A stretch of 64,000 nucleotides of DNA from Longimicrobium terrae (GCF_014202995.1 NZ_JACHIA010000009.1:156279-220278); one strand, 5' to 3'. Positions 6,972 to 15,874 are shown, counted from the stretch's first letter. Program-made: numbers and translations. The notes: generated from the letters alone by a model not told the origin.

Positions 6972-9077
6972 TCAGACGGGCTGCGGCTGCGTGAGCTGGT
7001 CCGGGTTCACCGCCACGGTGACGGGCCCGGGCGCGGGCGGAATGTTGGCGCAGCGGATGGAGATCGTCTTCCATCCCATGTTGTCCTGCTGCGCCACCGT
7101 GTCGGGAATGGGGCGGGCGAACGGGCGGTTGAAGGGGAATCCCATCTCCCGCTTGTCCGGATAGTTCTGGTCCTTGAGGCCGCAGTAGCTCAGCGACGTG
7201 CACTTGCCGGGCTGCGGCGGCATGCTGAGCTCGGCGCCGTCGGAAAACATCACGAACAAGCGGAATCCCATCCCCGACGACGTGCCCCGCGGCAGCAGCA
7301 GGGTGTACGGCCAGCCGCAGTCGCACCAGGGCGAAAGCTCCGTCTTGGGCGAAGGCTCGTCCGTGGGCTCCAGGTCGGCGGGCTTGAGCGCCGGCTTGCG
7401 CACCACCGACGAATCCTCCGAGCGGCGCACCACCACGCCCGTGTCGCCGGTCAGCAGAAAGCTGAAGCGGTCCAGCTCCATCCACGCGGTGCGGTCGCCG
7501 ATTTCGCTTTCCGGCGCCAGAAACACGCGCACGGCCAGGTCCTGCGGCGCGCCGGCCAGGTTCTCCACCCGGAAGGCGTACAGAAAGTCCTCGTGCGACA
7601 GATAGTTGATGGTCTGCAGCACGGGGTTGCCGTCCGCGTCCTGCAGCATCACCTGGCGCTTCCGCATCTCCGTGCGCAGCTCGTCCGTGGCCTCAAGCCC
7701 GGCGGGGAGCGGTCCGCCCGCGTCCAGGGCGGCGGTGAGCGCCTGCAGGTCCGCGGTCCCGGGCGTGCTCAGCCGGAACAGCTGGATGTCGGGGCTCTGC
7801 GCGCCGTGCCCGTCCGGATGCTTGCGGATGCGCACGCGGGGGCCGCCGGCGAAGTCGTACGGCGCCTGCGTGTTCTGGTACGCCTGGTAGACGGAATCCA
7901 CCTCCTTGTGCCAGCGAAAGAAGATGGGGTCGCGCACGGCGGTGGAGGTGTTGCCCATCACGCCGTACGGCTCGGCGTTGTTCCACGCCATGAAGTGGAT
8001 GTGGCCGTCGTTGTGGTGGTTGCCGTACGTCTGAAAGTTGGCCGTGCTGCCGGTGCCGTAGTAGTCCGGCGAGTTGGTGTTGGCTTCCTCGGCGTCCCCC
8101 ACGTTGTCGATGGTCACGGCCAGAGGCGGCGTGAGCAGCGAGAACGTGCCGGAGCGCGCGGCCTCGGTCATCCGCTGGTAGAAGGTTTCCTGCTGCTGGA
8201 TGGTGGCGCCGGGGCGGGTGTTGAACGGCGGGGCCAGGTCGCTCCACGCGGCGCCGGCCGGGCGCGGCCCGCACGCGGACCAGTTCGCACCGTCCCACAG
8301 CAGCAGGTCTCCGGGGTTGTAGCCCTGCGGAATGGGCGCGGCGTAGTCCTCGAACTCGGTCACGCGGTCCAGGTTCACGGCCACGCGCTCGGCGTCGTAC
8401 CGGGCCAGCATCTGCTCGTGCATGTACGCGAACAGTTCGCCGTGGCGGTCGCCCAGGTCGTAGCCGCCGCCGGGAGAGGGGCGGCCGGCCGTGGGGTACA
8501 CCAGGTGCCAGTGCTCGTGGTGCTCGTTGATGAGGGGATCTTCGCGCCAGAACGAGACGCGGTCCTCGGGCGGGGTGGCCACGGGGCGGGTGCCGGGGTC
8601 CGCCTCCGTTTCGTCGGCGGCCGACGGCTCGGCGGAGGCGCGCAGCAGCCCCGGCTGGCGGCGCTCCAGCGTGTGCAGGCGAAGGCGGTCGCGCGCCGGC
8701 GCATAGTGCGTCACGAACAGCTTGAGCGCGTGCTGGGCAAGGCCGCGGATGGGCTCTTCGCCGGGCGCGGCGTCCAGCGCAACGGCCTGGGGGCCGCTTT
8801 CGCGAGAAAGGCGGGTTTCCACTTCGGTCACGGCGTCGGCCAGCCCGTCGTCTCCCCCACCCCGCGCGTCGGCGATGCGCATCATCTCCGAGGCCAGGTC
8901 CACGGCCTTCTGCACGTCTTCGGGAATGAAGGCGCTGAACGGGCGGCCGGGGCGCGCCTGTGCGTCGGCGGCAAGCATGCCGGGCGCGGTGCGGGTGGCG
9001 GCGAGAGCCGCGCGGGCCTTGGGGCTGCGTCCGGAGACAATGTTGTCTACCCGGCGCTGCAGATCATCCTGGGTCAT
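6972..9077 (-). CDS. Arthropod-type hemocyanin/prophenoloxidase homologue (type 3 copper protein)
   Basis: About 701 residues from the ATG at 9077 (an in-frame extension to 9179 is possible but not conserved-looking). It carries both copper sites in the arthropod hemocyanin/prophenoloxidase pattern. CuA: His187 and His191 in EHHEHWHLVYP, and His220 in GELFAYMHEQMLARYDAER. CuB: His355 and His359 in NHHNDGHIHF, and His390 in VRDPIFFRWHKEVD, preceded by the family-typical GVMGNTSTA. The C-terminal beta domain also matches, with CDCGWPYTLLLPRGT, LFVMFSDG and YCGLKDQNYPDKREMGFPF. This family oxidises phenols to quinones or carries oxygen. No signal peptide is visible, as in insect prophenoloxidases, so a cytoplasmic location or non-Sec release is likely. 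Oxidase versus oxygen-carrier activity cannot be decided from sequence. It is divergent from the two-gene unit at 10256-13631. Confidence 0.88.
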   Translation of the reverse strand: MTQDDLQRRVDNIVSGRSPKARAALAATRTAPGMLAADAQARPGRPFSAFIPEDVQKAVDLASEMMRIADARGGGDDGLADAVTEVETRLSRESGPQAVALDAAPGEEPIRGLAQHALKLFVTHYAPARDRLRLHTLERRQPGLLRASAEPSAADETEADPGTRPVATPPEDRVSFWREDPLINEHHEHWHLVYPTAGRPSPGGGYDLGDRHGELFAYMHEQMLARYDAERVAVNLDRVTEFEDYAAPIPQGYNPGDLLLWDGANWSACGPRPAGAAWSDLAPPFNTRPGATIQQQETFYQRMTEAARSGTFSLLTPPLAVTIDNVGDAEEANTNSPDYYGTGSTANFQTYGNHHNDGHIHFMAWNNAEPYGVMGNTSTAVRDPIFFRWHKEVDSVYQAYQNTQAPYDFAGGPRVRIRKHPDGHGAQSPDIQLFRLSTPGTADLQALTAALDAGGPLPAGLEATDELRTEMRKRQVMLQDADGNPVLQTINYLSHEDFLYAFRVENLAGAPQDLAVRVFLAPESEIGDRTAWMELDRFSFLLTGDTGVVVRRSEDSSVVRKPALKPADLEPTDEPSPKTELSPWCDCGWPYTLLLPRGTSSGMGFRLFVMFSDGAELSMPPQPGKCTSLSYCGLKDQNYPDKREMGFPFNRPFARPIPDTVAQQDNMGWKTISIRCANIPPAPGPVTVAVNPDQLTQPQPV

Positions 9078-9191
9078 GAAAGCACGCTCATGGATTGGTG
9101 CGGAAGCCGCCACGATGCGCACGGGGAGGAGTGTGCGATCACCTGGGGCGGCCAGGGAAGGTGTGGTCCGGCGGGGCAATCGGCATGCCTG

Positions 9192-9220
9192 CTGCTACCC
9201 TTTCGCGTCGCACATCGCAA
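9192..9220 (-). promoter_or_regulatory. Candidate promoter for the hemocyanin-like gene
   Basis: On the minus strand TTGCGA (9220-9215) is followed after 17 bases by TAGCAG (9197-9192), about 115 bases before the ATG. The -10 match is weak. The -35 resembles the TTGCGT box proposed upstream of the SusC gene in this window. This is pattern matching only. Confidence 0.3.
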
Positions 9221-9607
9221 GTCGATGTGGCCGGACGAGATGCGTGCTTTCCAAGGAGCCGGACTGATCGCCGCACGCCAGCGGAGTGGGACCCCGCCGC
9301 CTCATCTTGCTGCCCCAAGAGGACGGTCTCCTTCGTGGATTCGCGGGGTGCGCGGAGGATGACCGGATCCGGCTCAGATCGGAAAGCGGCATCAGGTGAC
9401 AAAGAAGCCCCCGCGCGCTCGCCGGGGGCTCCTTTTACATGCGCGCCGTCGGGCGCTCTGGATCGATCACCTCGACCCTGGTCTGATCAGGGTGACATGA
9501 CTGGGCGGGGTAACTGGCTTTCCCGCAACAACATGCCATCCTGAGAGGGTGGTGAGAACCTCAGATCATCCTGCCGCAGAGATTGGCCCAACGGACGGCT
9601 CACGCCC

Positions 9608-9802
9608 CTAGGCGTCATCCTGAGGAGGCGCCGGATGATGCCGCCGGCCCGCCGAACCTTGGCGCCGACGAAGGATCTACTCTCCCCGCGAGAACGGGCG
9701 TGCGGGTCGCGACGTTGGCTCGGCGGATAGTAGATCCTTCGGTCGCGCATGACCTCGGCGTGATGGAAAGGCCGGCGCACGCTCCCTCAGGATGACGCCT
9801 AG
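9608..9802. repeat. MITE-like element with perfect 18-bp terminal inverted repeats
   Basis: The 195-base element begins CTAGGCGTCATCCTGAGG (9608-9625) and ends with its exact reverse complement (9785-9802). An inner inverted pair, GAAGGATCTACT near 9670 and AGTAGATCCTTC near 9727, makes it a nested palindrome. Related sequence occurs at 28205-28450, 39746-39973 and 63110-63205. It encodes nothing recognisable. Confidence 0.8.
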
Positions 9803-10255
9803 CGGCGGGGTTCGACGGGGAAAGACGGTCTGCGGGTCGTTTCTCGACGTGCTCTCAGACGGACAGCGTGGGTGAACGAACTCTGGCCAGCCGAGTTTCT
9901 CAGCCGCCTCTCAGAGCGCCCCGCCGGATCACCGCTGAGCGCAGGTTCTCTTCTTCACGTGATGGACGGCACGCAGCGCGGACCGCGGTTGTACCTGCCG
10001 TGCCCCGCATGCACCCACCCTGCCTCACCAGTGTGGCTCGCCGGCCACGCTGCCCATCGTACCCGCAGAGCCTGCAACCGTATTCCGTTGCAGAGCTTAC
10101 CATCGATCACAAGCGCAGGCACGGCCGGGGGACCCTCCCTTGCAGCCGCTTTTCCGCATCGGACCCCCCGCACCAACTGGCGGTTGCGCGGGCTCCGCGG
10201 ATCAGTCCGCGCCGCGCATCCCATCATCCCCATCCCACAGATCGGAGTTCCAGGA

Positions 10256-12049
10256 ATGTCCACGCTTTCCAGTTTCTCGCTGCCGGCCTTCATTCAGGAT
10301 TTTCCCGCGGACTCGCCACAGGACGTGGAGATGAAGCGGCAGTGGAACATCAACGTTTCCGGCTGGATCACGCAGGCCATGCCGCCTGCACCCTCGTTCT
10401 TCTACGACCCCACGGCCGTGGACATCCCCTCCGGAAGCCCCTCGGTGCTGGTGCAGTGGGTGGCGTTTCCCGGACGGCTTCAGCAGTTCTATTCCAACAC
10501 GCCCCCCAACGACCCGCCGAACATCTACAATCTGACCCAGGCGCAGGTGTACTCGCTGGCCGACCAGTACGCGGCCGGCGGGAGCGTGCCGGAGTTCAAG
10601 GAAATCCCGTCCGTCCTCTGCCCCGCGGCGCAGTGGAAGGGCCCGCTCAAGACCTTTGGCCCGTACGGCCCCCGCGGCTGGCTGGATGAGTACTGCGAGT
10701 GGAGCGCGGCCCGCGACGCCAGCGGCAACCTGCTGCGGGTGGATTTTGCCTGCGAAAACCCGGAGTACTGGAACACGCTCTGGATGGTGAGCCCCGAAAA
10801 GGTGCGCGAGCTGTACGAAAGCGTGCTCAACTGGGACGCGCCCGCCGACCGCCGGATCACGGTGACGCTGCAGGACCTGCAGATGTTCGCCGACGGCAAT
10901 GCGGTCACCGACCCCGTCACCGGCGCGCCGGTCTACAACCCGCTCAACAAGTGGAACAGCGGCCCCACCGCCGTGCGCACCGGCGATGCCTCCCAGTTCA
11001 GCGGCGGCGTGATGCACCTTACCAGCACGCCCAACACGCTGCAGACCGAACTGGGGCTGGCCGGCGCTTCCACCGTGCAGTTTCAGGTGGCCGGGCCCGT
11101 GAACGAGCAGTCGCTCATCTGCTGCGGCAAGTACGGCCAGCAGTACCGCCACAGCGACCCGCACATCGGATTCACCGTAAACCAGGTCGTGGGCGGCGCG
11201 CTCACCGGCGGCCAGCCGCAGCTCGTCTGCCTGGCCAACCCGGTGGGGCTCTACCTTCAGCCGCCCACGGCCAGCTTCTCGTTCGGGCCGGGCATCGATC
11301 CCGCGAAGCTGCCGGCGAACGCGCAGGCCTCCGACATCTACCACGTGCTGCGCGGCTCCGCGACGGTGACGGACAGCGTGACGGGCAAGCCCTTTCCCGG
11401 CGGAATGATCCTGCACGCCGCGGCCCAGATCCCCTCTGCGTGGCTGGCCGTGTATCCACAGATGACGCTGGGCGACATCCTGATCAACAACGAGCCGCTG
11501 CAGTGGGCGGGGCAGCTGGCCGCGCAGTTCAAGGTGGGGCTGTACGCCCGCCCGCTTGCCGCGCCCACCACGCCCCCGCCGGCCCCGTGCTCCACCGGCG
11601 CCGCCACGCCCGGCGCCCCGCTGCAGGCGCTGTACGCCAGCGTGTGGAACGCGTTCTACAACGCGGTGGAAACGGCGCCCACCGGGCAGACCATGTCCCT
11701 GGCCAGCAACACCACCTTCATCGCCCCGCGCCTGCCCGCCGGAACCACGCAGGATCTGGTGGTAACGTGCAACAACCCGTCGCCGGGGTCGCTCAAGGCG
11801 GGCATCCTGCTGCCGGACGGGTCCGCGGTGGACGGCTCCATCAAGGTCACCATCAACAGCGCCGTGCCCGTGGAGTACGCGGTGCCCGGTAACTCGTATC
11901 CCGGCTCGTACACGGCGCTCCAGCTCACGGTGGCGGTGCCCGCCGGAGCGCTGGCGGGGCTGCGCGGAATCCAGATCGTGGATTCGCAGTCCGGGCCGCA
12001 GAGCTTTCCGGCGATGGTGTACGTGTCGCCGGGAGGCATTCATGCGTAG
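10256..12049 (+). CDS. Conserved-looking hypothetical protein, partner of the copper-protein locus
   Basis: 597 residues from the ATG at 10256, which has AGGA just before it. I do not recognise the family. It has no signal peptide or membrane segment, and is rich in aromatic residues, Pro and Asn. Possible ligand residues cluster in CCGKYGQQYRHSDPHIGF (about residue 285) and YCEWSAARD (about residue 145). The last 100 residues look like a beta-sandwich. A repeated VTDPVTGxPVYNP / VTDSVTGKPFPGG phrase is seen at about residues 220 and 375. The gene overlaps the following c-type cytochrome-like lipoprotein by 8 bases and is divergent from the hemocyanin-like gene, so it probably serves the same process. 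Substrate binding or scaffold roles are possible, but no function can be assigned. Confidence 0.8.
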   Translation: MSTLSSFSLPAFIQDFPADSPQDVEMKRQWNINVSGWITQAMPPAPSFFYDPTAVDIPSGSPSVLVQWVAFPGRLQQFYSNTPPNDPPNIYNLTQAQVYSLADQYAAGGSVPEFKEIPSVLCPAAQWKGPLKTFGPYGPRGWLDEYCEWSAARDASGNLLRVDFACENPEYWNTLWMVSPEKVRELYESVLNWDAPADRRITVTLQDLQMFADGNAVTDPVTGAPVYNPLNKWNSGPTAVRTGDASQFSGGVMHLTSTPNTLQTELGLAGASTVQFQVAGPVNEQSLICCGKYGQQYRHSDPHIGFTVNQVVGGALTGGQPQLVCLANPVGLYLQPPTASFSFGPGIDPAKLPANAQASDIYHVLRGSATVTDSVTGKPFPGGMILHAAAQIPSAWLAVYPQMTLGDILINNEPLQWAGQLAAQFKVGLYARPLAAPTTPPPAPCSTGAATPGAPLQALYASVWNAFYNAVETAPTGQTMSLASNTTFIAPRLPAGTTQDLVVTCNNPSPGSLKAGILLPDGSAVDGSIKVTINSAVPVEYAVPGNSYPGSYTALQLTVAVPAGALAGLRGIQIVDSQSGPQSFPAMVYVSPGGIHA

Positions 12050-13631
12050 CCGCGCGCTTCTCTGCGCCGCGGTCGTCCTGTACGCGGCGGCCTGCGGGCG
12101 CGCGGACGGCGAGCGCGGCGGCGCGCCCGCGGCCCAGGCCGGCGTGGGGGGCGAGCAGGCCCAGGCGGCACCCGCGCCGAGCCCCTGCACGGGGTTCGGC
12201 GTACCGCCCATCGTTCAGAAGCCGGTGCTCAGCGGCGACTTCTCCTCCGTGGGCGACCAGCTGGGGGCGGACTGCATGGCGTGGCAGTCGTTCATCGCGC
12301 TCAACTGGCGGGCGGACCCGGCCAACCCCGGCCAGCCCGACACCTCGGCGGCGTGGGGCGGCTTCGGCGATCCGGCGGACGAATCGCCCACCGTGTGGGA
12401 AAGCTACTGGGAGCCCGCGGAGGTGTTCAACCAGCCGGTGGGGACCCGGCTGCTGTGGTCCAGCCCGCGCCCGGCCGGCAAGCGGCTGGTGCGCCGCTCC
12501 AAGCTGGACGACGCCAACCTCACGCTCATCGGCTTTCAGCAGGCGGGCGACCACAAGTGGCTGACCGCGCAGGACGGCAACCTCACCTACTACGAGGTGC
12601 GGATCAACCAGGACGAGTTCGAATACATCACCACCAACGTCATCAACGGCAGCGACCTCACCACCTTCGCGGGGCAGGCCGCCTGCGCGGCGCAGGCGGG
12701 AAAGCAGGGGCGGGGCGGCTTCAACCTTCCGGTGGGCGGCGGCAACAGCGCCACCGCGGTGAACGACGCGGACTGCATGGGAACGCCGCGCACCTACGGC
12801 CGCAACGTGGGCAGCATCGAGCTCAAGGCGGCGTGGCGCGTACTCCCCGCCAACGGCTCGCTCAACGGCCGCTACCTGACGGCGCAGGCGCAGATTGTGG
12901 ATCCCGCCACCGGGCGCGCGACGCCCGCCACCGTGGGGCTCACGGGGCTGCACATTCTGCGGCGGGTGCCGGGGGCGCAGCAGTTCGTGTGGTCCACCTT
13001 TGAGCAGATCGACAACAGCCCGGACCAGGGAAGCACGCCGGACGGGTACACCAATCCCGTGCTGCCGTCCAACCCCAACCAGAAGCCGGGCCCGGGCTAC
13101 ACCTACTACAACCCGGGGTGCAGCAAGACCACCGACACCGTCTACGGCTGCGCGCACAACCAGATGCCGGACAGCGCCTGCGCGGTGGGGCAGGCCAGCG
13201 GGTGCGATCCGTACCCGGCGCCCATGCAGGTGACGCGCGTGACCCCGGTGGATCCCGTCGCCAACAGCGTCACGGGGTACGTGTGGAGCGTGCTGCCGGC
13301 CAACTCGGTGTTCAACTACTACCGCCTGGTGAACGTGCAATGGCCGGCCAACTCCACCGCCACCGCGCCGGGCAGCACCACGCCGCTCACCCGCGGCGAC
13401 ATCACGCCCGCGGCAAACGTGGCCAACACCACGCTCGAGACGTATCTGCAGACCAGCGCCACCGCCAACAACTGCATGTCGTGCCACCAGCAGGCGCCCA
13501 TCGCGCAGGCGGCGGAGCAGAGCGTGGCCATGGTCGCGGGGCGCCGGCTGCGGACGGTGCGGCTGCTGGCCAGCAGCAAGGAGTACGGGTCCAGCTACAG
13601 CTTCATCTTTGCCACGGAGACGCGGCACTGA
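12042..13631 (+). CDS. Putative lipoprotein with single c-type heme site
   Basis: 529 residues, starting inside the preceding gene with a strong site GGAGG five bases before the ATG. The N-terminus is a lipoprotein-like signal (hydrophobic stretch, then YAAACG), followed by a low-complexity linker. The body includes DCMAWQSFIALNWR (about residue 75) and many Tyr/Asn-rich stretches. One heme-attachment motif, NCMSCHQQ, lies about 60 residues from the C-terminus; no second CxxCH was seen. An outer location (periplasm or envelope) and one-electron transfer are expected from these signals. Coupling to the upstream gene suggests the two proteins act together, and the divergent type 3 copper protein makes a redox partnership plausible. 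The overall family name is not known to me. Confidence 0.75.
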   Translation: MRSRALLCAAVVLYAAACGRADGERGGAPAAQAGVGGEQAQAAPAPSPCTGFGVPPIVQKPVLSGDFSSVGDQLGADCMAWQSFIALNWRADPANPGQPDTSAAWGGFGDPADESPTVWESYWEPAEVFNQPVGTRLLWSSPRPAGKRLVRRSKLDDANLTLIGFQQAGDHKWLTAQDGNLTYYEVRINQDEFEYITTNVINGSDLTTFAGQAACAAQAGKQGRGGFNLPVGGGNSATAVNDADCMGTPRTYGRNVGSIELKAAWRVLPANGSLNGRYLTAQAQIVDPATGRATPATVGLTGLHILRRVPGAQQFVWSTFEQIDNSPDQGSTPDGYTNPVLPSNPNQKPGPGYTYYNPGCSKTTDTVYGCAHNQMPDSACAVGQASGCDPYPAPMQVTRVTPVDPVANSVTGYVWSVLPANSVFNYYRLVNVQWPANSTATAPGSTTPLTRGDITPAANVANTTLETYLQTSATANNCMSCHQQAPIAQAAEQSVAMVAGRRLRTVRLLASSKEYGSSYSFIFATETRH

Positions 13632-13709
13632 TCCGCGCGCGGCGGTACAACTCCGTCGCGTCGCGTGGGACCGGGCGAAGCAGAGATTGAGGATGGATGG
13701 ATGAACATC

Positions 13710-13735
13710 GGGGTGCCGCGCGTCCGCGGCACCCC
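13710..13735 (+). terminator. Hairpin after the cytochrome-like gene
   Basis: GGGGTGCCGCG, a CGTC loop and CGCGGCACCCC form a perfect 11-bp stem 79 bases after the stop. There is no T run, so termination is uncertain. Confidence 0.4.
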
Positions 13736-13850
13736 GTTGCTGATGCTGATCACCCGCGCCGCCGATCCGGCCCGCCCTACGCCGCGCCCGCGGATCCGGG
13801 GTGCCCGCCGAAGCGCACCGGCTGCGGGCGGATCTCCGTCCCATGCGAAA

Positions 13851-13879
13851 GCGGCCCCCTTCACCGGGAAGGGGGCCGC
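13851..13879 (-). terminator. Intrinsic terminator-like hairpin
   Basis: GCGGCCCCCTT pairs with AAGGGGGCCGC around a 7-base loop, just past the 3' end of the minus-strand lipoprotein gene. Reading on the minus strand it is followed by TTTCG. Confidence 0.55.
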
Positions 13880-13896
13880 CGTTCATCCCCCGAAAG

Positions 13897-15300
13897 CTAC
13901 TCGGGGCAGATCTGCACCGCCGGGTTGCAGGCCGGCGGCGCGGGTTCCACCACCGACACCACGCCGCTGCCCGTGATTCCGCCGATGGTGGCGTAGATGT
14001 TCGTCTGCCCGTACCACGCGCCGTACAGCGAGGCGCTGCTGCCGTTGCTGGACGTGATGGAGGCGACGGACGAGTTGCCGCTGGACCACGAGCTCACGGT
14101 GCCCGGGATGGCCCAGCCGTACTGGTCCAGCGCCGATGCGGAGGTCGCACCCGCGCTCCCCTGCTCCACCGTCACCGACCACACGTTCACCGAAGTGGCC
14201 ACGGGCTTGGAACGCTGCACCCATCCCAGCTCGATGTCGGCGTAGATGCTGGAGTTCCCCGACACGTTCAGCCGGCGGGACTGGTCGCGGTCCACCCAGG
14301 TAAAGACCCTGGGCCCGTACCATTCATCCGGGTTGGCCCATCCATCCTCTTCCCTGATCCGGAGCTGGATGTACGCGTTGCTGCTGTCCGGCAGAACGGG
14401 AAGGAGCAGGCCCGGTCGAAGCCGCCATGCCTGGCGGTACGGAAGGCTGTAGTTCTGGTAGGTCCACTCTCCCAGGTAGCTGCCGTCGGGGCGGTAGAAC
14501 TTGGCATAGAACGTCAGTTCCAGGTCGGTGCCGGAGTCGTTGGTCTCAAAGAAGGCCTCGTCCAGGTACGTGGAATCACCGAAGTTCAGCGACTCCATCC
14601 CGCCGGAAGCCGTCATCCCCGGCACCATCACCGTCTTGTGTCCTTTGGCATCCGTCCAGGTGTACTGCTCGGCGATCTCGCCGTCCGTCGCCGACTGGAT
14701 GACGGCGCCCGCGCCCGCCGGCTGCGGGTTTCCGCGCCGGCCCCGGGGCTCAGCGGGGTTGATCATCATGACCAGCGCGCTGGACGAGGCGCTGCCCACT
14801 CCGGCAACCAGCTGCCCGTCGCTGCCGAAGCCGAAGACGGTGCGGTCCTCCGGGTTTACGCTGGCGGCCACCACCACGCCGGGGGTGCCCCGCCAGGCGC
14901 GGCGCTGGGCGCGGCTGGGAACGGAAAAGTCCAGGTCCGGCAGGGCGCGAAGCCGCGCGATGTACACTTCCGGCGTTTCGCCCGCCGCGGCGGCGGCGCC
15001 CGCCAGCAGCCCTGCGCCCCGGGGCGAGCCCATCAGTTCCCGAAGGCTCACCTGGTGCACGTCCCACGGCGAGTCGCGCATGGCGTCGCGCACGGCGGCG
15101 CGCACCTCTTCGCGCCCCATGGCCACGGCCACGGACCGCGCCACGGTCTTGAGGCTGGCTTCGGCGCCCTGGATGTCTCCGGTGGTCACCGTGCCGGCCT
15201 TGGTTGGAACTGCCTGCGGCCCCGTTCCGGGATTGTCGCATGCCGCGGCGGCGGCGACGAGCCCGAGGCCCACCCACGCGCTTGATCGACGATTCATCAT
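13897..15300 (-). CDS. Lipoprotein with C-terminal bacterial Ig-like (BIG_2-type) domain
   Basis: 467 residues from the first of two adjacent ATGs (15300, 15297). The signal peptide ends at a lipobox, VAAAAACDN, so it is probably exported and lipid-anchored. Residues about 30-130 are Ala/Arg-rich and helical. The middle (about 200-330) is beta-rich with FGDSTYLDEAFFETNDSG and FYAKFYRPDGSYLGEW. The last 90 residues (SVNVWSVTVEQGS to SGVVSVVEP) show the Ser/Gly-rich beta pattern of BIG_2 Ig-like domains. I do not recognise the N-terminal family. It is monocistronic, with a hairpin at its 3' end. A surface structural role is likely but unproven. Confidence 0.75.
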   Translation of the reverse strand: MMNRRSSAWVGLGLVAAAAACDNPGTGPQAVPTKAGTVTTGDIQGAEASLKTVARSVAVAMGREEVRAAVRDAMRDSPWDVHQVSLRELMGSPRGAGLLAGAAAAAGETPEVYIARLRALPDLDFSVPSRAQRRAWRGTPGVVVAASVNPEDRTVFGFGSDGQLVAGVGSASSSALVMMINPAEPRGRRGNPQPAGAGAVIQSATDGEIAEQYTWTDAKGHKTVMVPGMTASGGMESLNFGDSTYLDEAFFETNDSGTDLELTFYAKFYRPDGSYLGEWTYQNYSLPYRQAWRLRPGLLLPVLPDSSNAYIQLRIREEDGWANPDEWYGPRVFTWVDRDQSRRLNVSGNSSIYADIELGWVQRSKPVATSVNVWSVTVEQGSAGATSASALDQYGWAIPGTVSSWSSGNSSVASITSSNGSSASLYGAWYGQTNIYATIGGITGSGVVSVVEPAPPACNPAVQICPE

Positions 15301-15507
15301 CTCAACGCAGAGCTGGAGGGAGATAAGAGCATAGGGGCAGGCGGGAAAGGATGGTTGCCGGCCCCTCCGCTCGGGAGAGTGCCGAACGGTAGGTTTTTTC
15401 AGCCAGAGGCGGCAATCGTGAGGGGGCGAACCGGCGGAATCGTGGGGTGAACCGCATTCCCGCCGGCCCGATCCGACTTCGTCTCCAGCGTCTCGCGGCC
15501 GGGCTTT

Positions 15508-15591
15508 GTTGAGCGAATGAATCCGCCACTCAAGAAGCGGTAACCCCCGACACCGGCCGCTGGCGCGTCCGGTTCGGGGCTTCAACCGCAT
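15508..15591 (-). repeat. Two-hairpin dispersed repeat, copy 1
   Basis: Read on the minus strand: TGCGGTTGAAGCCCCGAAC, a long G/C hairpin, then CCGCTTCTTGAGTGG as a small hairpin, and GCGGATTCATTCGCTCAAC. It is closely similar to 35818-35900 and 61079-61162. Some differences between copies keep the stems paired (for example AGTGG against AGCGG). Confidence 0.8.
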
Positions 15592-15625
15592 CGGGACGGC
15601 GGGAGCAAGCCGTGTCCCGCCGCCG

Positions 15626-15789
15626 CGCTGAGGTCTCCCTTTCTCCCGCGGAGCGGGGGAGAGGGCCGGGGAGAGGGGCCTCTCCGGCCGCGCATGACTC
15701 TCCGGATCGAGCTGAGTTGCCGTTCTCCCCTCTCCGTGCGGCAGTTTGCACGGGGAGGGGCTGGGGGAGGGGCCGCCCGGCCCGGCGAT
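15626..15789. repeat. G/C palindromic dispersed repeat
   Basis: Begins CGCTGAGGTCTCCCTTTCTC and ends at GGCCCGGCGATGAAC. It includes two inverted pairs of the type CTCTCCC..GGGAGAG. A similar unit with the same order of parts lies at 26302-26468, and shorter relatives at 23966-24035 and 35538-35707. Non-coding. Confidence 0.7.
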
Positions 15790-15874
15790 GAACGAATCTC
15801 TCCGCGGCAAACCTGTATCGATGAGCCTCCGCTCTCGACCCTCGCAAAAGCACGACGCGCCTGGGCGCAAAACG

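Larger units (their letters stand above)
9078..10255. other. Divergent intergenic region, 1.18 kb
   Basis: The space between the hemocyanin-like gene and the divergent unit holds a candidate promoter (9192-9220), a G/C hairpin with a short T run (9406-9436, plus orientation) that has no gene upstream of it on that strand, a 38-base motif also present near 28349 (TAACTGGC..CCGCAAC..CATCCTGAG, 9510-9547), and the MITE-like element 9608-9802. Short open frames here lack ribosome sites or recognisable content. I see no credible gene. Confidence 0.7.

Noticed and set aside
6948..9362. An 804-codon plus-strand frame opposite the hemocyanin homologue
   Set aside because: The translation is Val/His/Arg-rich without any motif, while the minus strand has six copper ligands and family blocks.
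9139..9402. An 87-codon minus-strand gene upstream of the hemocyanin homologue
   Set aside because: No ribosome site, basic low-complexity content and overlap with the candidate promoter.
9406..9436. Hairpin with T run as the terminator of a hidden plus-strand gene
   Set aside because: No credible coding frame with a ribosome site lies upstream; it may be a remnant or a leader structure.
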